DNA from: Thermoplasmatota archaeon
GTDB taxonomy: Archaea > Thermoplasmatota > Thermoplasmata > Thermoplasmatales > GCA-001856825
NCBI GenBank assembly: GCA_023379555.1
Contig: JAMCQR010000003.1
Location: 1 to 24,332 of the forward strand
DNA: 24,332 nt
Reading direction: 5' to 3'
This document shows, in pieces, positions 14,653-22,000 of this stretch. Made by a program: the position numbers and the translations under genes. Below the pieces are notes generated by a model. The model was not told where the DNA came from and did no database searches. It saw nothing but the letters and a program-made list of their open reading frames with translations. How positions within the stretch are numbered: the first letter of the stretch is position 1; each line of letters begins with the position of its first letter.

Positions 14653-16284
14653 GTGCGTTTTGTAGTTATTACTGGTGGAGTAATTTCTGGTATTGGAAAA
14701 GGAACAATCACTTCTTCATTGGCATACATACTCAGGCAGAGAAATTACAAGGTTGATATTGTAAAGATAGATCCCTATATCAACTATGATGCGGGCACCA
14801 TGAATCCATATCAGCACGGTGAAGTTTTTGTGCTGAGCGATGGAACTGAAGCCGATCTTGACCTTGGGAATTATGAAAGATTCCTGAGCAGGGATCTAAA
14901 GAGTGGAAACAATCTCACTACAGGAAAAGTTTACAGGTGGGTCATAGAGAAGGAAAGGAAGGGTGATTTTCTGGGAAGCACAGTTCAGATCATACCGCAT
15001 GTCACGGACGAGATCAAGAGAAGGATCAGGATGATCGGTTCTGAAGATAAGTCGGATATTGTGCTGGTAGAGGTAGGCGGGGTGGTTGGAGATATTGAAT
15101 CGATGCCTTTCCTGGAAGCGCTGCGACAGATGAAACTGGAGGAAGATGGAAAGATATTCTTCATTCACGTCACCTATGTACCAACTCTTAGAAGCGTAGG
15201 GGAGCCGAAAACTAAACCTACACAGCACAGTGTGAAGGAACTCAGATCCATCGGTATCCAGCCGGATGCAATTATCGCGAGGAGTGAGATCGAGCTGGAC
15301 AGGGAGCTAAAGGAAAAAATTGCCTTGTTCACACAGGTTGACGAGAAGGCAGTGATAAGCATTCCAGATGTGGGGGATATTTTCACAATGCCTCTTCTTC
15401 TTAATGATACCGTCTTGCCCAACTATATCCTGGACCGTATTGGTCTGAAATCCAACGAGTCAACCATGGAATTCTGGAGAGGAATAGTTGAGAACATTAA
15501 GAATCCTTCACAGTGGATCACAATAGGAGTCGTGGGAAAATATGTACAGATAAAGGACTCATACATATCCAATGAACACGCATTCATGCACGTAACAGGG
15601 AAAACAGGAATAGGGGTCAAGCTAAAGTGGATCAATTCAGAGAAAGAAGATCGGATAGAAGAATCACTCAAGGACTTGGATGGAATCCTGATTCCTTGGG
15701 GTTACGGGCCAAGGGGCACTGAGGGGAAGATTAGGGCAATAAAATATGCAAGGGAAAATAAGATTCCACTCCTTGGAATCTGTTTCGGATTCCAGTTGAC
15801 CGTTGTTGAGTTTGCGAGAAATGTACTGGGCCTCAGTGGAGCCAACTCCAGTGAACTGAATCCCGACACCAAATATCCTGTAATAGATCTTCTTCCTGAG
15901 CAGGTGGGTGTGAACGACAAGGGTGGAACTATGAGATTGGGTGACAAGAAAATAAAAGTCAAGAAAGGAAGCCTAGCCTATGCTCTTTATGGCAAAGAAG
16001 AAATCGAAGAGAGGCACAGACACAGGTGGGAGGTCAATCCAAAATTCATAGATGACATCGAGAGGAATGGAATGCATTTCTCAGCGACGGACGAAAGTGG
16101 CACTAGGATGGAGATACTGGAACTTGATAATCATCCTTTCTTCGTCGGTTCCCAATTCCACTGTGAGTTCAGGAGTCGGCCAGAAAAACCGTCAATACTG
16201 CACGAGGCATTGGTGCTGGCCGCATCGAGATATAGCAAAAATCGCAGAAACAATTTTATAGAACAGGAGAAAATTGCGAAATAA
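14653..16284 (+). CDS. pyrG: CTP synthase
   Basis: 543 residues, full length. It makes CTP from UTP using ATP and glutamine-derived ammonia. The N-terminal amidoligase domain (1 to about 270) begins FVVITGGVISGIGKGTITSS, the P-loop region, and includes KIDPYINYDAGTMNPYQHGE and DLDLGNYERFL. The C-terminal class I glutamine amidotransferase domain (about 290-540) has the nucleophile Cys377 in LLGICFGFQ and the His503/Glu505 pair in QFHCEF. The start is GTG. An ATG two bases upstream (14651) is out of frame and would stop after four codons. Family N-termini begin at this point, so the GTG is right. It is divergent from polB and followed by gar1 after 30 bases with a separate TATA box. Confidence 0.97.
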   Translation: MRFVVITGGVISGIGKGTITSSLAYILRQRNYKVDIVKIDPYINYDAGTMNPYQHGEVFVLSDGTEADLDLGNYERFLSRDLKSGNNLTTGKVYRWVIEKERKGDFLGSTVQIIPHVTDEIKRRIRMIGSEDKSDIVLVEVGGVVGDIESMPFLEALRQMKLEEDGKIFFIHVTYVPTLRSVGEPKTKPTQHSVKELRSIGIQPDAIIARSEIELDRELKEKIALFTQVDEKAVISIPDVGDIFTMPLLLNDTVLPNYILDRIGLKSNESTMEFWRGIVENIKNPSQWITIGVVGKYVQIKDSYISNEHAFMHVTGKTGIGVKLKWINSEKEDRIEESLKDLDGILIPWGYGPRGTEGKIRAIKYARENKIPLLGICFGFQLTVVEFARNVLGLSGANSSELNPDTKYPVIDLLPEQVGVNDKGGTMRLGDKKIKVKKGSLAYALYGKEEIEERHRHRWEVNPKFIDDIERNGMHFSATDESGTRMEILELDNHPFFVGSQFHCEFRSRPEKPSILHEALVLAASRYSKNRRNNFIEQEKIAK

Positions 16285-16291
16285 TTAAATA
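16281..16291 (+). promoter_or_regulatory. TATA box of the gar1-tfb operon
   Basis: ATAATTAAATA lies 24-34 bases before the gar1 ATG, overlapping the end of pyrG. No ribosome binding site precedes gar1, so the transcript is probably leaderless. Confidence 0.55.
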
Positions 16292-16314
16292 CCTAGAACT
16301 TATCTCTCTGACCT

Positions 16315-16530
16315 ATGCCTAATTCTCTTAAGAAAGTAGGTACTGTTTTAGGAGTGAGGGAAGGAAAGCTCATAGCGAAATTGAACAGGGAGGTTCAGTT
16401 ATCCACAAAGATTTTCGCAAAGGAGGGTAAACCGCTAGGCAAGATTTCGAGAATATTCGGCCCTGTCAGCGCTCCTTATGTTGCTATTGATTCGAAGGGA
16501 GTTGTGGTGAAGGAGATTTACGTGAGGTGA
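16315..16530 (+). CDS. gar1: H/ACA RNP protein Gar1
   Basis: 71 residues, the short archaeal Gar1 form. It is a beta-barrel subunit of H/ACA ribonucleoproteins that binds Cbf5 and helps release substrate during guide-directed pseudouridylation of rRNA. Family marks are the basic, small beta-rich sequence and the segment [18 protein letters not shown] (about 42-59), matching the conserved G-x-x-x-x-I-F-G-P-V-x-x-P-Y-V. It is separated from tfb by four bases. Adjacency of gar1 and tfb is common in euryarchaea and supports both assignments. It is likely cotranscribed with tfb. Confidence 0.88.
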   Translation: MPNSLKKVGTVLGVREGKLIAKLNREVQLSTKIFAKEGKPLGKISRIFGPVSAPYVAIDSKGVVVKEIYVR

Positions 16531-16534
16531 AAGA

Positions 16535-17485
16535 ATGGTTGAAGAAGAGAGAAAAAAAAACAAGAGGGACCTTTTCGAAGAAGTGACGAAGTGTCCCGAG
16601 TGCGGTTCTACCCATCTCGTCAGAGACTATGAGAGAGGAGAACTAGTTTGCCAGGACTGCGGCCTTGTGATCGATGACAGCTTCATAGATCAGGGACCTG
16701 ACTGGAGAGCCTTCGATTCGGAACAATCGGAAGCCAGAGCGAGGACTGGTGCTCCGATGACATACACTATTCACGACAAGGGACTCAGCACTGAAATTTC
16801 ATGGAAGAACAAGGACTCGTACGGGAAGAGCATCCCAACCAAGAGCAGGGCTCAGCTATACAGACTAAGGAAATGGCAGAGAAGGATTAAAGTTTCAAAC
16901 GCAGCTGAAAGAAATCTGGCTCAGGCTTTGCAAGAACTTGAGAGGATGGCATCCAATCTGAGTTTACCAAAGGATGTCAGGGAAACTGCTGCTGTAATTT
17001 ACAGAAGAGCAGTCAAGGAAAACATGATCAGAGGAAGATCAATCGAGGGAGTTGTTGCGGGCTCAATCTATGGCGCATGTAGGCAAATGGGTGTACCAAG
17101 GACGCTAGAAGAAATTGCATCAGTAACCAGGATCAAGAAGAAGGAGATAGGAAGAACTTATAGGATGATGAGCAGAATTCTCCAGCTCGGAATATTCCCA
17201 TCAAGACCCGAAGACTACATCAACAGGTTCTGTAACAGGTTGAGACTCTCCAACGAGGCAAAGAAGAAAGCAATGGAAATTCTGAAAATGGCGGAGAACA
17301 GGGACCTGACATCTGGAAGGGGACCAACTGGAGTTGCAGCAGCCGCAATCTACATCGCGAGCATTTCTCTTAACGAAAGAAGGACACAGAGAGAGGTAGC
17401 CGAAGTAGCGGGGGTTACAGAAGTCACCATAAGAAACAGATACAAAGAACTCACAGAAAAGCTCGGGATAAACGTAGAAGTCTAA
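16535..17485 (+). CDS. tfb: Transcription initiation factor B (TFB)
   Basis: 316 residues, the normal TFB length. The N-terminal zinc ribbon has C20, C23, C39 and C42 (CPECG...CQDCG). Next comes the B-finger/linker with [21 protein letters not shown], then two cyclin-like repeats (about 120-205 and 215-305) that bind the TBP-TATA complex and BRE. The second repeat ends [21 protein letters not shown], the helix-turn-helix that reads BRE. It recruits RNA polymerase to the TATA promoters seen throughout this window. The ATG follows GGTGA (16526-16530) on the end of gar1, four bases after that stop. It appears intact. Confidence 0.96.
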   Translation: MVEEERKKNKRDLFEEVTKCPECGSTHLVRDYERGELVCQDCGLVIDDSFIDQGPDWRAFDSEQSEARARTGAPMTYTIHDKGLSTEISWKNKDSYGKSIPTKSRAQLYRLRKWQRRIKVSNAAERNLAQALQELERMASNLSLPKDVRETAAVIYRRAVKENMIRGRSIEGVVAGSIYGACRQMGVPRTLEEIASVTRIKKKEIGRTYRMMSRILQLGIFPSRPEDYINRFCNRLRLSNEAKKKAMEILKMAENRDLTSGRGPTGVAAAAIYIASISLNERRTQREVAEVAGVTEVTIRNRYKELTEKLGINVEV

Positions 17486-17493
17486 TCGACATT

Positions 17494-17508
17494 CTTATAT
17501 TTTTTAAA
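17494..17508 (+). promoter_or_regulatory. TATA box of tRNA-Lys
   Basis: CTTATATTTTTTAAA lies about 14-28 bases before the tRNA 5' end, directly after the tfb stop. The T6 run within it may also serve the 3' end of tfb. Confidence 0.5.
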
Positions 17509-17521
17509 CCATTACCGCCTG

Positions 17522-17595
17522 GGGCCCGTAGCTCAGCTCGGTAGAGCATCTGGCTTTTAACCAGGTGGTCGTGGGTTCGATTCCCACTGGGCCCG
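17522..17595 (+). tRNA. tRNA-Lys (anticodon UUU)
   Basis: A full cloverleaf can be drawn. The acceptor GGGCCCG pairs with TGGGCCC (one G-T pair), with discriminator G at 17595. The D arm is GCTC...GAGC. The anticodon stem TCTGG/CCAGG encloses loop CTTTTAA, with anticodon TTT at 17556-17558. The variable loop is short, and the T arm GTGGG-TTCGATT-CCCAC is standard. There is no intron and CCA is not encoded. The region after it holds only small or broken genes, as often seen beside tRNA integration sites, but no repeated tRNA end was found. Confidence 0.97.
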
Positions 17596-17668
17596 TTATG
17601 ACTTTTGTCGCAATACCTGTTTTCTGTATATACTCCTTCTTGAGACTATTTTATGCATTTCAATGCGA

Positions 17669-17729
17669 AATATAACTATCTCAGAACGTAGTGAGATACA
17701 GGGGAGTGATATGCATATCTGCGGAGGGG
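17669..17729 (+). promoter_or_regulatory. Promoter with palindromes and ribosome binding site before small gene
   Basis: A TATA-like AAATATAAC (about 17668-17676) is followed at once by the inverted repeat TATCTCA (17677-17683), an 8-base loop, and TGAGATA (17692-17698). A perfect 12-bp palindrome, GATATGCATATC (17708-17719), and a strong Shine-Dalgarno GGAGGGG (17723-17729) come next. The placement between TATA box and start codon is that of operators. Confidence 0.45.
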
Positions 17730-17733
17730 ATCC

Positions 17734-17973
17734 TTGATGACAGCGGACATGTTTACACTCGGACCATGTAGCTATACTGCTTACAATATGGAGCAACGTC
17801 TTAAGAAAATCCTGTATGACGGTAAGTCAGGAAAGTTACTCAAGTATTTCAGGAAGATTGTTGGAGAGCTAGAAAGGGGAGGAAAAGGCGGTTCCTACAT
17901 TGCCATGTTCAGGAAAGCTTTGAACTCAGGGTGTGCGTTTAACGACATTGATGCTGGTTTAGATAAGGTCTAG
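17734..17973 (+). CDS. Small protein of unknown function; in-frame TAG then 30 more open codons
   Basis: Translation can start at the ATG at 17737 (or TTG at 17734), eight bases after GGAGGGG, a better ribosome binding site than most here. The product is 78-79 residues, basic and helical in its middle (MEQRLKKILYDGKSG, KLLKYFRKIVGELERGG), with one cysteine near each end. It stops at TAG (17971-17973). The same frame stays open to 18066 and reads INVFGFNSIARNMHLKMGY, which looks like the C-terminal acetyl-CoA-site strand/helix of GNAT acetyltransferases (xxVxxxNxxAxxLYxKxGF). It may thus be a broken GNAT gene or a small gene abutting a GNAT fragment. The N-terminal part itself is not recognised. 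Confidence 0.45.
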   Translation: MMTADMFTLGPCSYTAYNMEQRLKKILYDGKSGKLLKYFRKIVGELERGGKGGSYIAMFRKALNSGCAFNDIDAGLDKV

Positions 17974-18066
17974 ATCAACGTTTTCGGGTTCAACTCCATA
18001 GCAAGAAATATGCATCTGAAGATGGGATATCTGAAGGCAGCTATCGACATGATGAAACGTCTTTGA
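17974..18066 (+). pseudogene. Possible GNAT acetyltransferase C-terminal fragment
   Basis: A stretch of 30 codons in frame with the preceding small gene beyond its TAG. INVFGFNSIARNMHLKMGYLK resembles the final conserved motif of GNAT N-acetyltransferases (N-x-x-A-x-x-x-Y/H-x-K-x-G-Y/F) and ends MMKRL before TGA. There is no start codon in a sensible place. It is too short to prove the family. Confidence 0.35.
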
Positions 18067-18324
18067 GACTCACCTACAGCCACTCTTCACTCATTCAGGA
18101 GACGAATGCCGTAGAAACAGTATATGGTCAGCATCAACTCCTGCAGCACTCTTCTGTTTGCCAGGAAATTGGAAGAGGGCGACTGTGCCGTCCCTCTCGA
18201 ATGTTGGATGTCCCGGAGACATTGTTGGTTCTATACCAACCGCCAGCGCAAGGCGAAATGACTTTGGCAATGTGCTATCCAACGGTGATATATTAGAGAT
18301 CTGACTGGGAGGGATTCCGTTTGT
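18067..18324. other. No gene recognised
   Basis: About 260 bases between the GNAT-like fragment and the end of the minus-strand split gene. Open frames occur on both strands (plus 18063-18296, minus 18091-18282), but none has a family motif or a supported start. It is probably decayed or noncoding. Confidence 0.5.
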
Positions 18325-18854
18325 TCATTCACTCCCCTTCAATCTCCGTGCTCTCTCATCCTTCCACCGTAATCTCTGCTCAAGTCTCAGTCCGAGATTT
18401 TCAAGGTCTTCAAGATCACCTGTGAGAATGTTGTAGATCAGGAACTCCATCTGAACAACCACATTTTGCACTACATTCACGACCATTCCGTTCAACTCTT
18501 CCCGAGTCATCTTGCCAACAGGTGTTTTTTCCTCTTCGACAGCGTCATCCATGGTCTTTTTTTGGGGAGGCTGTCAATGAGTGCGGCAGTCTCCTTCATC
18601 TCTTCAAGATGAACACCAAGTTCATCAATATCTAATTTGGACAAGGGTTTCATAGGTTCCTTGGCACTCCTTTGTAACTGCCAGTGCCAATCTATGTAAT
18701 TATCCCTTGTCCCCCTACCGATGGTTTTCAATCCATTATCGTCCATCATGCATATTATTGCGCTCCTGAAATATAATACTTCGTACCCCGCAACCTCCAG
18801 AAGAATCTCGTCACACCCTAAGGATTGTGTATCGGAGGAAAAGAGCCTGCGCAT
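18325..18854 (-). pseudogene. Unknown small gene split by a frameshift at an A7 run
   Basis: Two overlapping minus-strand frames look like one ancestral gene of about 175-180 residues. The upstream frame (18854 to 18507) has DWHWQLQRSAKEPMKPLSK and LDIDELGVHLEEMKETAAL. The downstream frame (18552 to 18325) has EEEKTPVGKMTREELNGM, then VVQNVVVQMEFLIYNILTG and DLEDLENLGLRLEQRL. Seven A in a row (18557-18563) sit at the junction; a -1 shift there would join them as ...SLPKK-KTMDDAVEE.... After the junction the upstream frame gives a basic tail (KRKKHLLAR) of no clear value. Start may be 18854, or the ATG at 18749, which has GTATTATATTT (18769-18779) 20-30 bases upstream. The protein would be acidic and helical, with no recognised family. 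A natural mutation, a sequencing slip or real slippage are all possible. Confidence 0.5.
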
Positions 18855-19007
18855 TTAGGTGTGAAAATGAGATTAAAGGATTTATCCAAAAAAAACCTTT
18901 CTTGAGAGTAACCTAAAGCGAATTGCTTTCGGCTGAAACGAATGTCGCTCGCGGTAAACAATTCGATTTATTCGGGCAAAATTCAGATATCGAAAATTGC
19001 ATTGTAA

Positions 19008-19042
19008 TTTTTATATACGCTGCAATTATAGTATATTTGGAG
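19008..19042 (+). promoter_or_regulatory. TATA box and ribosome binding site of the giant surface protein gene
   Basis: TTTTTATATA (19008-19017) lies about 37-46 bases before the ATG at 19054, giving a short leader that contains GGAG (19039-19042). A second AT-rich stretch, TATAGTATATTT (19027-19038), is nearer. The start codon is supported by the signal peptide that follows. Confidence 0.5.
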
Positions 19043-19053
19043 CAGGATACTGA

Positions 19054-22000
19054 ATGGATTTCTATCATGAAAGTGAAAAAAAGAAAGCGCTTGGTTCTAT
19101 CGTGGTTTTCTTGCTTGCCGCTCTGATCCTTGTTTCCGTCTTTGCAGCTCCCGTTTCCGGCCAGCAGACCGATAATTCAAGCATTGGTGCGAACAGTCAT
19201 TTTTGCTTCTCGACTTCAAGTGACAATCTCTCAGCTAAAGGGAATGCGGTCCTAGGCCACCGACAACAATTGAACCCCATCCAAAACAACACGGTTGGGA
19301 CTGCCACCTCTGCGTATGCACCTGACTCCACAGGACAGGTATGGCTAGGGAGTTTCAATGGCTCGTATCTGCAGCCTGTTTACATTCCAGTCTACAGTTC
19401 CGAATTAGGTTCCTTTAACAACTTGACTCAGATATTCTCTTATGATCCTAGCATTCTTTCTTTCTACGGCACTTTAAACGATGTTGCTTCTCAGAACGTG
19501 ACTTTTTCATACTCAATGTCGATCAATGGTGTGGTGAAGATTCAGGGAACTGGCTCTTTCTACGCAGGTTTTAAACAAACATTGCTCTACTACCTTATCT
19601 TCAATTCATCTGATGCCAACCGAACGCTCACGTCAGTCTTGCTTGATAATTCAATCCTCGGGACTGTTGATTACCCAGTCACTTATTTATCAACAGTCAA
19701 ACTGATAAAAGGATGGACAAACTTAGGCCCGCACAGTATATCTGCACCTGGAATGATCCAAGGAGGAGGTGCTGGTACTGTTGATGCAGTTGGATATAGC
19801 CCTCACAACATGAGCGTGATTTATGTTGCTTCTGGGAGTGGAGGACCTTGGGGGGGTGGCTCCGTATACGGTTTTGGCGGAATTTACAGATCAGATAATG
19901 GAGGGTTAACATGGAGTCCGGTGGATAGAGGATTGAATTCAAGTCTAGTAGAAGCGGTCGCCGTTGATCCTCATAATCCAGACGTTCTAGTCATATCTAC
20001 TGGTGGACTCGGTAGCATCGTCGGGGGGCATATATACAAATCTGTGAACGGAGGACAAACCTGGCAGGAGACCTACAACGTAGGGGGCGATTATCTCTCT
20101 TACGATAATGGATTTCTCTATGCAGCAAGTTATCATGCAATCCTGTCCTCAGATAACTTTGGTTCAACCTGGAATATTGTCAGCAACTTCTCCTACCTGG
20201 TAACAACCATGGCCGAAACTGACAACGGTTCAACAATATTAGTGGGAACTTCTTCATTCGATATTCCATATGGAAACACTGTCAACACCGCAGAAATCTT
20301 TAGGTCTACGGACTCCGGGTCTAACTACAGCGTGGTTGCTACATTTCCGGGATACAACACTGTAAGCCAGATTGTTGTAAATCCCTCAAACCATTCCAAT
20401 GTCTGGGCGCTCGTTTACCAAGGTTATACATCCTCCCCAAACCTGTTTGAATCCAATACCGGTGGTTCAACCTGGAATACAGTTAACGACACAGCGGTTG
20501 GAATAAAGAATCCTGTTGTGAACGTTACGCTTGAGGATAGCTTTTACGTTACTGAGCCTCTCTCCTACAGCGCTAATGAGACTTCCAGGAACGCTTCTGC
20601 AGATATCTACGAGGTTCCGCAGGGAATTGCAATTGACCCGATTAATGGCAGTATAATCTACGTCATTGGTCCCGGATACGTTTACAAATCCACAGACTTC
20701 GGAAAACACTTCATCAACCTTGGAGATGAGTACGGTCAGAATATAGGTCAGGACAACAGGATAATTAACATAGACCCTCTCAACGATAGTGTTATGTTCA
20801 TAGGAAGCGATCAAGGACTGATTGTCACGTACAATGGCGGGGAAAGCTGGACCGGCATAGATAACAGATCATCTAATATGCTGTATGATGTAGCTGCAGA
20901 CGGCTCTAATATTTTCACAACCGTTCAAGATTGGTCTCCGCTTTTCTCAGACAACTACGGCAAAACATGGTATCAGACACAAGTCTCGGAAGAAGGTTTC
21001 GTTGCAGTGGATCCCTACAACCCCTCGATTATCATTCACGTTCCCCCCTGGAACAACCCGGTGGAAGTATCAAATGATGGGGGAGATACTTTTTTCTTGT
21101 CAAATGTTAACCAAACTGAGCTATTTGTTCAGGCAAGAGATAGCCCGAACCCCATTGCATTTGGTCCGCGTACAATCTACATAGCGGGGAAGGCGGGTAT
21201 TTTCTACAGCAACAACTCTGGAGAATCGTTCGCACTGATTTCAGGGTCACCTAATAATACTCTTTCAGGCGTAGGGGCTATTGCAGTGAGCCCGTCTGAC
21301 CCGAACGTAATCTACGCCTCAAACTATGAGGGGTTATTTGTATCTTATGATTATGGGTTTAGCTGGAAAGAGATAAATAATGTGGGAAACGTTGCTTCTA
21401 TAGTGGTTGATCCCTTCAATTCCAGCCTGATTTATTTCGATATTTTCAATGGTGATACGTACGATTCGCTCTATGTTAGCTTCAATGGGGGGGTCAGTTA
21501 TGAGGAATTGAATAAGTCTTCAAACGACAACTTCGCTGCACCCCCGACTATTTCTGCTTTTGATCACCTGAATAGCCTGTACCTTGTCTATACTTCCGGT
21601 AATGGGATATATCTTTCAAATGATGGAGGGAAATCGTGGCTAAACATTAGCTACAATTTGAGAACCCTTGTGGTTTCCTCATTTTACTTATCACCCAACG
21701 GATCTGCTTACCTCTCGACCTACGGATCGGGAGTTTGGTATGATTCAGACTTGTTCAATATGAGCTATTCTGTTAATGAGCCGATTCTTTCAGGCTATTT
21801 ACCTAAGAATGACTATGTTACAATAGACGGTGTAACAATAAACTCAACAGGGCTCTTCACTTTCAAACTTACTGAAGGAAACAACACAATCTACGTTGCT
21901 TCACTTGGTAAGGTTATTTCCATGAATGCTGTATTAGATCACATTTACTTCGAGAATTTCTCAGATCCATTTACGCAAGTTGAGGTGAAAGAGATCGGTC

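Noticed and set aside
16052..16261. 69-codon plus frame inside pyrG
   Set aside because: It is a shifted shadow of the CTP synthase coding sequence and ends with it.
17734..18066. In-frame TAG as pyrrolysine codon
   Set aside because: The two TAGs in the maturase relic are plain Trp losses, and nothing here shows Pyl genes or a methylamine methyltransferase; decay is simpler.
18091..18282. Minus-strand 63-codon frame containing AVGIEPT
   Set aside because: No recognised domain or promoter. VGIEPT-like strings are frequent in spurious frames. I also tested the GTTGG...CCAAC arm there as part of a tRNA, but found no matching acceptor or anticodon stem.
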